Source: a virus. From it: a DNA stretch of 64,000 nt. Positions 44,795-54,201 of the stretch are shown here, piece after piece (the first letter of the stretch is position 1; every line of letters starts with the position of its first letter). A program made the position numbers and the translations under genes. The DNA lies in the IMG/VR virus record IMGVR_UViG_3300028883_000044, positions 16,793 to 80,792 of that record; one strand, given 5' to 3'. Below the pieces are notes generated by a model. It did no database searches and was not told where the DNA came from. It was given only the letters and a program-made list of their open reading frames with translations.

Positions 44795-45446
44795 TTAGTT
44801 TCCCTTGTATAAATCTTATAAAGATTTTAGCAAACTTTTTATTACTATCTCTATATTCTAAATTATTTTGCATAAACTCTGGGTGAAATTGTGTAGTAAA
44901 TATTTTACTATTTTTTCCAAAGGACATTTCTGAAAAACCTCCGAAATAAGCTACCGTAAGTAACTCTTTCGCAGAATATTTAACAGCTTGATGATGTAAT
45001 GAATTAACTCTATCTAATTTTAAATTTTCATTTATATTAATATCTTTTGGATAATATAGTAAATGCTTACTAGGATGATTTTCTATATCCACATTTAACT
45101 TTCCGCCTAAAGAAGCATGTATAAGTTGATGACCTCTACAAATTCCAAAGATAAGTTTATTATATTTTAATGCAAGATATAAATTCTTTAAATCTATTGA
45201 GTCTCTTATAGTATTATAATGACCATTTTTTAGTGTATAATCTCCATGAATTGTTGGTGAAATATCTTCACCACCAGATAATACTAAAAGATCAATATTA
45301 TCTTTAAATTCTTCTTTATCAAAATTAGTATCTAATAAAGTAGAAGTAACAGGTATTCTAAATTCTTGATAAATAATATTTTCAATAAGTTTTTTAATTT
45401 CTCCATAAAAAGAAAGGGTTGAAAAACCTATACAAAGTTTATCCAT
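44772..45446 (-). CDS. Class I glutamine amidotransferase-like (C26)
   Basis: About 224 residues from ATG 45446 (overlapping the amidoligase stop, ATGGATAA). VLSGGEDISP, GICRGHQ with the nucleophile Cys103, and FHPEF with His188/Glu190 complete the catalytic triad. The pattern matches peptidase C26/gamma-glutamyl hydrolase-type members, so it may hydrolyse a gamma-glutamyl bond or release ammonia. It adjoins the COOH-NH2 ligase gene. An upstream start would add 15 residues. Confidence 0.8.
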   Translation of the reverse strand: MDKLCIGFSTLSFYGEIKKLIENIIYQEFRIPVTSTLLDTNFDKEEFKDNIDLLVLSGGEDISPTIHGDYTLKNGHYNTIRDSIDLKNLYLALKYNKLIFGICRGHQLIHASLGGKLNVDIENHPSKHLLYYPKDININENLKLDRVNSLHHQAVKYSAKELLTVAYFGGFSEMSFGKNSKIFTTQFHPEFMQNNLEYRDSNKKFAKIFIRFIQGKLNEIITNR

Positions 45447-46371
45447 AAGTAACTGTATCATAAACCTTTCGCATAATACTTGCAGAATCATCTACCCTTA
45501 CTTCTAAAATATTTTTAATAGACGATTCTAAATAAGTTTCAATTAAAGGTCCAGAAAATTTTTCTAAATTATCTATTACCTTAAGTAAAAGACTTGTTGC
45601 TGTAAACATTTTTCCTATTTTTCCTAAATCTTTTATCCATAAGTTTGATGGAGTTCTATATTCAATACCTTTTATATTATCTTTTTTAGAATAAGTTTGA
45701 ATACGAAGTTTTCCGGGCAATCCATAAAATTCATGCCTATCTTTTTCTAAATAAACTTCCTCTTCAGTTTCCAAAGAAGATATAAAAGCATTTCCTAAAA
45801 TAATATCCATTAATCTTCCTATTTCAAAATATCTGTCAGTATCTATATTAGATATATGTATATGTCCCCCACCAAATCTTTTATTAATATTACTTGCATC
45901 AACTTCTTTAGAATAAAGTCCGCTATAAATATCTAAATCAGGGTCACACCCAAATCTTACACAATAGTTTGCATAACTATCTAAAACACCATCTATGTAA
46001 AGAATTTCTGGATTAAAAATTACTGCAGGTTTTATGGTAATACTATACCCAAATTTTCTTACAAGATTTTCTAAATGACCTATTGCATTAGATATCATAC
46101 TATAATATTCTAAAGTATCCTTTGTAGGTTTTGTATTAATTTCAAATGCCGCTCCATCTTCAATAATTTTATATGAAGATGTTTCCGCAAAAACTGGGTG
46201 TTTTTCTCTATCAGATTCTATTGAAGATGTAGTTAGATTTTTATTTAAATGTTTTGTAGTAAAAGGCATTCCCAACTTTCTTAATATAACTGGTGGAATA
46301 CATTCTCCTAAACTATTTACACAAAAAACTTCTGGATCAGAGCCTATTAAACTTTTTCTATTTACTGACAT
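45439..46371 (-). CDS. Predicted COOH-NH2 ligase (phiEco32 type 2-like)
   Basis: 310 residues with GSDPEVF (residues 10-16), EDGAAFEIN (71-79), GGGHIHIS (167-174) and IEYRTPSNLW (about 233-242). These match the glutamine-synthetase-like fold called phage COOH-NH2 ligase, which forms amide bonds from carboxylates and amines using ATP. Substrate is not known for the family. It lies between the class I amidotransferase and a zinc ribbon protein. Confidence 0.8.
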   Translation of the reverse strand: MSVNRKSLIGSDPEVFCVNSLGECIPPVILRKLGMPFTTKHLNKNLTTSSIESDREKHPVFAETSSYKIIEDGAAFEINTKPTKDTLEYYSMISNAIGHLENLVRKFGYSITIKPAVIFNPEILYIDGVLDSYANYCVRFGCDPDLDIYSGLYSKEVDASNINKRFGGGHIHISNIDTDRYFEIGRLMDIILGNAFISSLETEEEVYLEKDRHEFYGLPGKLRIQTYSKKDNIKGIEYRTPSNLWIKDLGKIGKMFTATSLLLKVIDNLEKFSGPLIETYLESSIKNILEVRVDDSASIMRKVYDTVTYG

Positions 46372-46386
46372 ATTTTTTCTCCTATT

Positions 46387-46734
46387 TTATTCAACTAGTT
46401 TATTAAATTTATATGAAGTTACTTTTTTACCTTCAACTTCATATCTTTTTCTACACTTATCGCAAAAGATAGCATTTGAACTACTTATTTGAATATCTTC
46501 TAAAGAAAATAAATCACCACAACCTTCACATTTTATTAAAGCTTCTTTTTCTGAAAATGTTTTTCCACAATCTGGGCAATAAAAAATTAAATTTTTATTT
46601 TCAGAATTAGATTTAAAAATAATATCAATACATTTTAGACCATTTAATGTTAATTTAGGCGTTCCATAAAAATTAATAGATTCATTTAAATCAATTAGTG
46701 CAAAACTCTTTCTACATTCACTATGGTATATCAT
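46387..46734 (-). CDS. Zinc-ribbon protein in the amidoligase operon
   Basis: 115 residues with CPDC (about residue 52), CEGC (about 70) and CDKC (about 91), forming up to three zinc knuckles. SD GGAGAAAA. It may bind nucleic acid or scaffold the neighbouring enzymes. Not assigned to a family. Confidence 0.6.
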   Translation of the reverse strand: MIYHSECRKSFALIDLNESINFYGTPKLTLNGLKCIDIIFKSNSENKNLIFYCPDCGKTFSEKEALIKCEGCGDLFSLEDIQISSSNAIFCDKCRKRYEVEGKKVTSYKFNKLVE

Positions 46735-46747
46735 TTATAATTTTCTC

Positions 46748-47800
46748 CTATACAATTTCTACACTTGATATTTTAATATTATATCTATTTTCTATACCAC
46801 CAACTATTTCATCTACTGTCATAATATTATTCGTTAAAGATGTTTGATAAATTTCTAAAATAAGTTGTTTACTTTGTGCATATAAATTCTTTACAAAAAA
46901 ACCTAAATTCATATTATTATAACCTTTTATTTTATGAATATCTTTAACTTTACAGTTAGTATAATTAGTATAACTATTTAAAAAAGTTGTTAATAGTAAG
47001 TCTTTTTCACTTTTACTTACAGGAGTTATTATAGTAGGTATTGGAGGTTGTTCTTGAACATTTCTTCTATAAACAAATGTTTTAACTTTTTCAAAAGCTT
47101 TTTCTAATTGTAATTCTTGATAATTTCCAAAATTAGGATAATCAAGATATTTAAATAATCCCCTTATTGGAGATTGTATTACTAAATCTACCATATCTTT
47201 TATAAGAAGTTTTTCATGTGCATAAGCATAACCTATTAAAACTTCTTGCACAACAACTGCTGGATTTAATCCACTAGTTCCTGTAAAATTAAAATTATTT
47301 TTATAAGTATTATAAACTGCATAAAGAGTTTTTGCAGTTTGTCCAGAAATAAGCCCTAATCTAGAATCTATTGAAACTAATATTTTATCTTTATTATCTA
47401 TATGATTATAAATATAATTTTTATGGTTTTCATTATTTTCTAGTAAACTATATACATTAGAGTTAATTGTAGTAAACCATAATTCATTATCTTGATTATA
47501 ATAATATAAAAATACTCCCCCAGTTCGTATATTATAAAATACTTGTTTAATATCTACAGTTTGTTTATTCATAAATTTTTCTATAGCATATGTACCAGTA
47601 TTTATTTCAGAAGATAAGTAAGTTTTTGTAGTAAGTATTTCAAAAGTTTTTGTTGTAGGATTAGTTACATCAGCTTTGATAATATTATTTACTTTATCAA
47701 ATATTCTAAAATCTTTTGGACGTTCTATGAGACTAGTTTTAATTTCATCTTCTTCTAAATCTATTTTACCTAACTGTTTTACATAATTTTTATATTTCAT
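46748..47800 (-). CDS. Hypothetical protein between ligase and ATPase
   Basis: 350 residues, Tyr/Asn/Thr-rich, with beta strands in the first half (a possible binding domain) and helices in the second. A PVS-type loop follows a Pro-rich IPTIITP stretch (about residue 246). No catalytic motif is seen. It overlaps the RuvB-like gene, so they may act together. Confidence 0.6.
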   Translation of the reverse strand: MKYKNYVKQLGKIDLEEDEIKTSLIERPKDFRIFDKVNNIIKADVTNPTTKTFEILTTKTYLSSEINTGTYAIEKFMNKQTVDIKQVFYNIRTGGVFLYYYNQDNELWFTTINSNVYSLLENNENHKNYIYNHIDNKDKILVSIDSRLGLISGQTAKTLYAVYNTYKNNFNFTGTSGLNPAVVVQEVLIGYAYAHEKLLIKDMVDLVIQSPIRGLFKYLDYPNFGNYQELQLEKAFEKVKTFVYRRNVQEQPPIPTIITPVSKSEKDLLLTTFLNSYTNYTNCKVKDIHKIKGYNNMNLGFFVKNLYAQSKQLILEIYQTSLTNNIMTVDEIVGGIENRYNIKISSVEIV

Positions 47801-48545
47801 TTAAAATTCTTCCTTTTGAAGTTATTTGTATGAGATTGTTTCGTAATAAAAATGGTTCGATATAATTTTCAATAGTATTAGTAGGAACTCCTAAATATTT
47901 TGAGAGAGTTTTCAATGAAACAGCTTTATTATTTTCTAGTAATTCTAAATATTTATAATCTACATCAGTAAATCCATCTCTATATACACCAAAAGTATTT
48001 AAAACATCTATTGTAAAATCTAATGAAGGGTGTTTACCAGAATTCCTATAATAAACTTTTAATCTTTCTATGAGAGTTTTTACTACTCTAGGAACTCCTC
48101 TACTTCTATTAACAATTTCTTCTAAAATCTTATCATCATTAATTTTCAAAAAATGTTTAGCCATATTTTTTAAATCTTTTTCAGTATATTCTTCTATATA
48201 AAGAGACATACATCTATTAACAAGAGGTTCAGGCAAATCTCCGATTTCTGTTGTTAGTAGAAAGATTGTATATAATCTTTTATCCATTATATGATATAAA
48301 GTTTCTGGAGTTCTCATTAAATGTGCTTCATCTATAATCATTACAGAAGAAGTTTTAATAGGTTTATCTCCAAGAATCACTACATAATCTTTATTAGCTA
48401 ATTCTGCAGTATAAATTGCAAAAGTAGTTTTACCATAACCTGACCTACCTTGTAATAATATATTATGGTTAATATTCTTTGAAATATCCTGTGAAATATA
48501 ATACAATTCTGTTTTTAGTTTTTCTTGTCCAAATAATTTTACCAT
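47790..48545 (-). CDS. RuvB-like AAA+ ATPase
   Basis: 251 residues with Walker A GRSGYGKT (33-40), Walker B MIIDEAH (69-75), a sensor segment LLTTEIG and an arginine-finger-like RGVPR. C-terminal winged-helix-like part (about residues 190-251). The order matches clamp-loader/RuvB relatives. In predicted phage amidoligase neighbourhoods such an ATPase is a known partner. Its job may be remodelling of a DNA or protein target. Confidence 0.8.
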   Translation of the reverse strand: MVKLFGQEKLKTELYYISQDISKNINHNILLQGRSGYGKTTFAIYTAELANKDYVVILGDKPIKTSSVMIIDEAHLMRTPETLYHIMDKRLYTIFLLTTEIGDLPEPLVNRCMSLYIEEYTEKDLKNMAKHFLKINDDKILEEIVNRSRGVPRVVKTLIERLKVYYRNSGKHPSLDFTIDVLNTFGVYRDGFTDVDYKYLELLENNKAVSLKTLSKYLGVPTNTIENYIEPFLLRNNLIQITSKGRILNEI

Positions 48546-49270
48546 TAAATTTGCAAGTTCCTTTCGAAAAAATCTTTATATAGAAGTAAAGTTTCACCAT
48601 TTAAAGAGGGTGCAGTATTAACTTCTATAACTTTATACCCATAATTCTTTATAAAACCCATATCAACTCCCATAAATCTTAACGGTAAAACTTCGTAAAT
48701 CTTATCTACTAAGTTTATTGCTTTAGGAAATGCCTCAATATTTTTTCGTTTAAATGTATAATTATTTTTAGAATTTCTTATAGGATAAGTTTCTTCACTT
48801 TCTGAACCATCTTCTGGCATAAAAACTTTCTTAAAAACTTTCACAACTTTTCCATCAAGAACATGTACACGAATTTCGAATTTAAAATCGTAAAAATATG
48901 AATAATAATTATACCTATATTGATTAAATTCTTCTTCATTAGTTACTATTTTAATACCCTTTCCACATGAACTTCTAGTAAGTGTTCGTATAAAAACTGG
49001 ATAAGATTCTGGTAAAATATTTTTATATAATGTAACATTAGGAACTCCAGAAATTTCCATTAATTCTGAAAAGGAAACTTTAGAAGAAGCTTTTATAATT
49101 AAATTTTTATCATTTAATTCAGTATCCTGTAAATAATCTCCATTAGTATTTCCCCAACGAATTGCTGGAGAAATTATTTTAGGTTGTAAATAACAATTCA
49201 TATTTAATAAATTTGCTAATCTTCTTGCAGTAATAATACCACTCTTACTTGTTAAGATATACTTTTGCAT
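48545..49270 (-). CDS. ATP-grasp ligase of the amidoligase block
   Basis: 241 residues with an N-terminal preATP-grasp-like part, FIRTLTRSSCGKGIKI (ATP-binding), FKFEIRVHVLDGKVV and YKVIEVNTAPSLNG (E-x-N Mg site). It can join a carboxyl to an amine. It is distinct from the ATP-grasp in the glycan locus. It overlaps the class II amidotransferase by 19 bases. Confidence 0.8.
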   Translation of the reverse strand: MQKYILTSKSGIITARRLANLLNMNCYLQPKIISPAIRWGNTNGDYLQDTELNDKNLIIKASSKVSFSELMEISGVPNVTLYKNILPESYPVFIRTLTRSSCGKGIKIVTNEEEFNQYRYNYYSYFYDFKFEIRVHVLDGKVVKVFKKVFMPEDGSESEETYPIRNSKNNYTFKRKNIEAFPKAINLVDKIYEVLPLRFMGVDMGFIKNYGYKVIEVNTAPSLNGETLLLYKDFFERNLQI

Positions 49271-50379
49271 ATATTCTCCAAAGTTTCTTCACTATTTAAC
49301 ATGAATGGAAATTCCAAATTGTTTTCTTTATAAATATCTGATATTTTATTTTCACCTACTTTTTCTAAAATACTTTTCCAAGCTACTTTTTTACGATCTG
49401 TATTACCATCTATCATATTTTTTACTTCACTTTTAACAGTAATTGAAGAAATATTATTTAAATTTAATAGATTAATTTCTTGAGGAGTTTTTGTATTTTT
49501 AGATGCTATAAGTAATGCTATCATTACTTCTGGATAAGATAATCCACTTTCATATAATATATTTCCCAAACCTCTTTCATAGCTATTTATAGTAGATTCT
49601 GAATAAGTTACTCTAGCATATTCCTTTTTAGTTTCTTCTAAAGTATCTATTTTTATTAAATCTCCATCTTTAATTGTGAATATAGAATTTTCTTCCAAAC
49701 TATCTACTTTGTATTCTAAATTAATTATGCTGTTATTTCCCATTAAAAATAATTTAGATAAATCTAAAGTAGTAACTAAATCATCTTTTTCTGTATTAAT
49801 CATTAGATAATTTAATTTTTTTCCATCTTTAAATTCTATTGTAATTATTGCTTTGAATAAAGTTGCAGTTTTTCCTCTAGCAAAATATACTTTATTATCT
49901 TTTTTAGAGAAAATTCCAAAAGCAAATTTCCCATCATATATTTCATAAGTTTTCTTTAAAGCCTCTTCCATTGAGAGGTTATTAAGATTATTAGATAAGT
50001 TTTCTGCAAAATCTTCTGAATCAGTTTTTCCAGTAATAGTTGTTCCGTCTTTCTTTGTAAGAGTTCCATTATGAACAAGTATCAAATTATCTTTATCAAA
50101 AGGATGTGCATTTTCATCAGTAATAGTTGTTTTTAAAACGCTTGCTAATCTTGTATGTAATAAAATACTATAAGATTTATAAGTTAAATTTTGTAAAAAA
50201 GGTAAATAACTTTTAGAAGTAGTAGCTTTTTCTTTATCTTTATATAAACTTCCATCAGTTATATTATAAAAACCCCAACCATCTTTATTTTTAACACTAT
50301 TACTAAGCATCTGAAAATTAATTAATGTATTAACTACTGAAGATTTATTTTTACCTGAGATGTAAGTTATTTGGCACAT
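49252..50379 (-). CDS. Class II glutamine amidotransferase (Ntn hydrolase)
   Basis: 375 residues, ATG followed by Cys2, the N-terminal nucleophile after Met removal. Signature: DGWGFY (33-38), HTRLA (75-79), LVHNGT (101-106). The last 120 residues are helical and hold no known synthetase domain. It would release ammonia from glutamine for transfer or act on gamma-glutamyl conjugates. SD weak. Confidence 0.85.
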   Translation of the reverse strand: MCQITYISGKNKSSVVNTLINFQMLSNSVKNKDGWGFYNITDGSLYKDKEKATTSKSYLPFLQNLTYKSYSILLHTRLASVLKTTITDENAHPFDKDNLILVHNGTLTKKDGTTITGKTDSEDFAENLSNNLNNLSMEEALKKTYEIYDGKFAFGIFSKKDNKVYFARGKTATLFKAIITIEFKDGKKLNYLMINTEKDDLVTTLDLSKLFLMGNNSIINLEYKVDSLEENSIFTIKDGDLIKIDTLEETKKEYARVTYSESTINSYERGLGNILYESGLSYPEVMIALLIASKNTKTPQEINLLNLNNISSITVKSEVKNMIDGNTDRKKVAWKSILEKVGENKISDIYKENNLEFPFMLNSEETLENICKSIS

Positions 50380-51502
50380 TTTCTATACTAAATTCTCCTC
50401 TATTATGTATATCAATATAGTTAGGTTCTTTAACTAAAATACCTTCAGTTAAACTTTTAGGTTCATAATCTCCATTAAAATATCTTGAATCTGGATTTTT
50501 AAGTTGCATATGGGAGATTACATATTCTTTTTCTATAACAGGATATTCTGAATAATCAAACAAATCTAATATTCTAGAAACTAAAGTAGGAAACTTTGTT
50601 TCATACTCATCTAAAATGTATTCTAAAATCTCTCTAGAATTATAAAGAGGATTATAAACAGAGTTTATAGCGGAAAAACCTAAGTTTTTTAGTTCGCTAT
50701 AACTTGTCGATAACATTTTATCTGTAGTTGCTTGACACAAAAGTATTATAGCTCTTATGTCTAAATCATTTAGAGTTTGATTAAAAACTCTATATTCCAA
50801 TGTTCCATATTTATTTAATGAATAAAGATTTAACCAGTGGTATCTTACAGGATGATATTTCGTTCCTGTGAATTTAATATCACCATATCTTTCGAAAAAA
50901 TCATCTAAAGTTTCTGATAATATTAAATCAAATGTATTAAATATCTGAGCTTTCTTACCTGAACGAGTTTTAATAACTGATGGACCATAAAGTGTTAAAG
51001 GTCTACAATAAGTAAAGTCATTATAAATTCCTCTATGATAATCTTGTAAAGAACCTATTCTATAAAATATAGATTCAACTCTAGTAGCCCATCTTATAAT
51101 TGATTTTAAATTCTTTAAATTAATATTCTTTCCAATATTAATATGAATATGAACCGAACTTCTTTTATTATCTATATAAGATTCTACACTAGATAATATT
51201 TTACAAACTTTCTCTAAATTATCTATAAAATGTTTAGAAGTTGGATTACTAGGTTGAGAAATAATTTCTCCACCAAAAGTATTATAAGAAAACTTATCAT
51301 AAATAGGTGAATTAAAATTTAAATTAATATCTGAATAAAAGTTCTTTTGTGAGAAAGAAGTTTTCTTTGTTTCTACACTAGCATCTCTAACTATATTCCA
51401 ATTATTATTTTGAATATCTTGTTTAATTTTATTTGTTAATAAAGTATTTTGAAGTTCTATTTCAACTCCTACAGTATCTATTGCAGGATAATCTAAATTC
51501 AT
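50351..51502 (-). CDS. Amidoligase_2-like enzyme
   Basis: 383 residues with VGVEIEL (11-17), GGEIISQP (77-84), SSVHIHIN (115-122), and YGTLEYRVFN (about 237-246): the four blocks of the putative amidoligase family related to glutamine synthetase. Overlaps the amidotransferase by 29 bases. It is a second ligase beside that at 45.4 kb, of a different subfamily. Substrate unknown. It is the most upstream enzyme of the block. Confidence 0.8.
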   Translation of the reverse strand: MNLDYPAIDTVGVEIELQNTLLTNKIKQDIQNNNWNIVRDASVETKKTSFSQKNFYSDINLNFNSPIYDKFSYNTFGGEIISQPSNPTSKHFIDNLEKVCKILSSVESYIDNKRSSVHIHINIGKNINLKNLKSIIRWATRVESIFYRIGSLQDYHRGIYNDFTYCRPLTLYGPSVIKTRSGKKAQIFNTFDLILSETLDDFFERYGDIKFTGTKYHPVRYHWLNLYSLNKYGTLEYRVFNQTLNDLDIRAIILLCQATTDKMLSTSYSELKNLGFSAINSVYNPLYNSREILEYILDEYETKFPTLVSRILDLFDYSEYPVIEKEYVISHMQLKNPDSRYFNGDYEPKSLTEGILVKEPNYIDIHNRGEFSIENVPNNLHLR

Positions 51503-51505
51503 TTT

Positions 51506-51757
51506 TTATTTACCTTCCGCTAAACGCAATCTTGAATTAAAAGCTTCGGAAACTTCTCCTATACTTTTTGGTATAACATATACCAATTTATTATTATTTG
51601 ATTTGGTTATAATAACTGATGTATAAGAACCATGATAATCTTTTATATTAACCATCTTACCTAATAAAGCAACAGTAACCATAAAATCTAATATTTTATC
51701 AAATGTAATAGAATCTCTAGAAAAAGCATCTGTTAATTCTTTTTTGAAGCATTCCAT
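51506..51757 (-). CDS. Small hypothetical protein
   Basis: 83 residues with a beta-hairpin-like middle (YTSVIITKSNNNKLVYVIP) and helical ends. ATG after GAGAGAG. It is adjacent to the amidoligase gene. Not recognised. Confidence 0.55.
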   Translation of the reverse strand: MECFKKELTDAFSRDSITFDKILDFMVTVALLGKMVNIKDYHGSYTSVIITKSNNNKLVYVIPKSIGEVSEAFNSRLRLAEGK

Positions 51758-52353
51758 AAAGGACTCTCTCTAATTTCTTCCATATCTTTTGTGGGAAAAA
51801 ATCCCAAACATTGTTTATTAAAAGCATCGAATTCTTTATTAGAAACTCTATCTGCTATTTTTAAATCTTTTTTCCATAAAACATAACTAAAACCTGACCT
51901 ATAATTTAAACCAAAATCTATTTTATCAAATTTTGCAAGCGATAAGAAAATTTTTATATCTTCTTGAAAATCTGCTGTTATATAATATATTACAGAATAA
52001 TTATAAGCTGTTACAATATTTTCTATTAAAGTTATTACTTTAGGTTCTTTCCATGCTCTTACTATACAACCTCCTAAATCAGTTAAAAGACAATTACCAC
52101 AATGACTTTCAAAAGTAGTTAATCTAAAATCTAAATAATTATAACTATAATCATTAATTACTACACTTAAAGAATTATCTTTTATTCCAGTTAATACTCT
52201 TATCCTATTAAAGTTAACTTCTTTTTTTCTTTCTGTTATTAAATTATAAATAAAAATTTTACAATAGTTTTCTAAATAATGTTTTACTTCATCACTTTTA
52301 AGATAATCTTTAAATTTATAGTATCCACCATTCATAATAGAGTTTCTATCCAT
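51733..52353 (-). CDS. Hypothetical protein of the small-gene run
   Basis: 206 residues, alpha/beta, Tyr/Asn/Lys-rich. A beta core (NSLSVVINDYSYNYLDFRL), then CGNCLLTDLGGC, a cysteine-containing loop that could bind metal. Overlaps its neighbours. No family recognised. Confidence 0.6.
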   Translation of the reverse strand: MDRNSIMNGGYYKFKDYLKSDEVKHYLENYCKIFIYNLITERKKEVNFNRIRVLTGIKDNSLSVVINDYSYNYLDFRLTTFESHCGNCLLTDLGGCIVRAWKEPKVITLIENIVTAYNYSVIYYITADFQEDIKIFLSLAKFDKIDFGLNYRSGFSYVLWKKDLKIADRVSNKEFDAFNKQCLGFFPTKDMEEIRESPLWNASKKN

Positions 52354-53165
52354 AAGTTTTTATAAAAATCCTTTCCATATTTTTCTGATATTGTTTCGTT
52401 AAATTGCTCTATATACTTATTCAAATATTTGGATTTATAATTAATACTAATATAAACTTCATCTTTAACTGTCATAACATTTTGTAAATAATTATATAAA
52501 AACATATTACCTTTACTATCTATATAACTTTCTTCGGTTTTTTCTAGTGTAGAACTTCTAGGCAAGTAAAAACATTTAAAATATTTAGAAAGTTTTTCTT
52601 TAATTATAGGATATAAATCTAAAGGAACTATATAAATGAATTGTGTAAACTTTAATGCAGAAATAAGTTTTCCAAAATATATATATAAAAGTTTTAAAAT
52701 TTCACTTCTTTGTTCGGTATTTATTTTACTATTTTTATAGAAATTTGTTTTAAGATAAACTGTTCCACAAACTGTGGGAAAAAGTGATACAACTACTGTA
52801 AATAATTTTTTATCAGTATCTTTAGAAAAAATTGTAATATCAAGTCTAGTATAACTTGAATACCTTTCCCTTGTAAGAGAAGTTTTAATAGGTTCGACAA
52901 TAATATTTTCAATATAGTTTGTTAAATTTTTATCAAAAAGTGCTTTAAAATCAATTTTAAATTGAGATTTTAAATCTCTATTTAGCTGACTTTGTAAAAA
53001 ATTTTCTTTTAAATTGTATTTTTCAAAAACTTTATTAAAATCTTCTATAATATCTTTAATAGAATCATAATCAGATATTTTCCATCTTTTTGTTGTAAAA
53101 TTAAAACTACTCTCATTAATTAAGTATTCAAAATCTTTTTCTAATTTTTTAACTAGATTGTCCAT
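52332..53165 (-). CDS. Hypothetical protein of the small-gene run
   Basis: 277 residues, with a helical N-terminus and a core of alternating beta strands (RLDITIFS, LFTVVVSLF, FIYIVPLDLYP). The strand-helix-strand pattern is shared with its neighbours, and it is the longest of the run. Function unknown. Confidence 0.6.
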   Translation of the reverse strand: MDNLVKKLEKDFEYLINESSFNFTTKRWKISDYDSIKDIIEDFNKVFEKYNLKENFLQSQLNRDLKSQFKIDFKALFDKNLTNYIENIIVEPIKTSLTRERYSSYTRLDITIFSKDTDKKLFTVVVSLFPTVCGTVYLKTNFYKNSKINTEQRSEILKLLYIYFGKLISALKFTQFIYIVPLDLYPIIKEKLSKYFKCFYLPRSSTLEKTEESYIDSKGNMFLYNYLQNVMTVKDEVYISINYKSKYLNKYIEQFNETISEKYGKDFYKNLWIETLL

Positions 53166-53628
53166 AGAAATCTTCCCATAATTTTTTATTTAGAATATAG
53201 TATCTTAATATTTGTGAGCCTCTTACAGTATTACTATAAACAAAAGGTTTAAGTATTTTAAATCCACTATTTATTAAATAATAATCTCTAGTACAAATAC
53301 CAGCATTTACTATATATAGAAGATTATCAATATCATATTTTGTATGAACATTATAAAATAATTTATTAATACCTATTTTAAAATAATTATATTTATCTTC
53401 ATTAGTAATTATATTTGAACTATATTGTTTAACATAAACATTTAAATTTGCTAAAAATAAGGTTTTCCCTAAAAAATCCATAAATTTACTTTTACTAAAT
53501 AAAATATCTAATTCTCTAAACTTTATATATACATCTTTTGTAACAGGTGTATAAGAAGTTGATGCACGAGTTATGGTAAATTCTTCATCACCATATACAC
53601 AGTAAAATTTAAAACTATTTTGTAACAT
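53149..53628 (-). CDS. Hypothetical protein of the small-gene run
   Basis: 159 residues, beta-helix-beta pattern with FKFYCVYGDEEFTITRA at the start and a Tyr-rich C-terminus. SD only moderate. Overlaps the next gene. Confidence 0.55.
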   Translation of the reverse strand: MLQNSFKFYCVYGDEEFTITRASTSYTPVTKDVYIKFRELDILFSKSKFMDFLGKTLFLANLNVYVKQYSSNIITNEDKYNYFKIGINKLFYNVHTKYDIDNLLYIVNAGICTRDYYLINSGFKILKPFVYSNTVRGSQILRYYILNKKLWEDFYGQSS

Positions 53629-53839
53629 TTTCTTCCTCTAATCTTTTAAAAATATATGGATAAGTTATATTATCACATTCTCCATAAAAATTGTATTGAA
53701 TAAAATTTTTATAATTCTCAACCTTTGTTTTAGTATTTAAACCATAAAGTTCTCTAACTTCTTGAGAAATTTCTTTTATAGATTTTTCAACCCTTCTTAC
53801 ATTATTTTTATTGTAAGTTATTGTAGTTAATAATTTCAT
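53615..53839 (-). CDS. Small hypothetical protein
   Basis: 74 residues, basic start (TYNKNNVRRVEKSIKEI) then acidic, helical. Overlaps both neighbours (ATGA-type junctions). Not recognised. Confidence 0.55.
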   Translation of the reverse strand: MKLLTTITYNKNNVRRVEKSIKEISQEVRELYGLNTKTKVENYKNFIQYNFYGECDNITYPYIFKRLEEENVTK

Positions 53840-54201
53840 TCTAGTATCCTTTCCATTATATCTTCCAGTAGATTTTCTAAAATCATCTCTGGAAAAAAAT
53901 CTTCTTCTTCTTCAATTAAAGGTTTTATAATATCATCTGATTGTAAAGTATACATAAGAGTACGTTCGGATATTTTTTTAACAGATACTGTTTTAAGTAA
54001 ATACCCGTAAGACTCTAGAAAATTTTCTTCTATAGCTTGTTGAAAATCTAATTTAAAAAACTCATTTAAAAAATCTTCAATTAAATATTCTGAAAAATCT
54101 ATCTTTACATAGATAGTAGAATTCCCAATAATAGTAAAATCTTCTTCTATAGAATAAGAGAAGTTAGTATTAATATTTATTGAATCTATAAAAGTATTCA
54201 T
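53836..54201 (-). CDS. Small alpha/beta protein, candidate paralogue family
   Basis: 121 residues with a strand (NSTIYVKIDFS), a helix (IEDFLNEFFKLDF), a second helix, then LLKTVSVKKIS and a final strand. The same order of elements is seen in the proteins at 54198, 56313 and 56624. Very acidic C-terminus. Function unknown. Confidence 0.6.
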   Translation of the reverse strand: MNTFIDSININTNFSYSIEEDFTIIGNSTIYVKIDFSEYLIEDFLNEFFKLDFQQAIEENFLESYGYLLKTVSVKKISERTLMYTLQSDDIIKPLIEEEEDFFPEMILENLLEDIMERILE

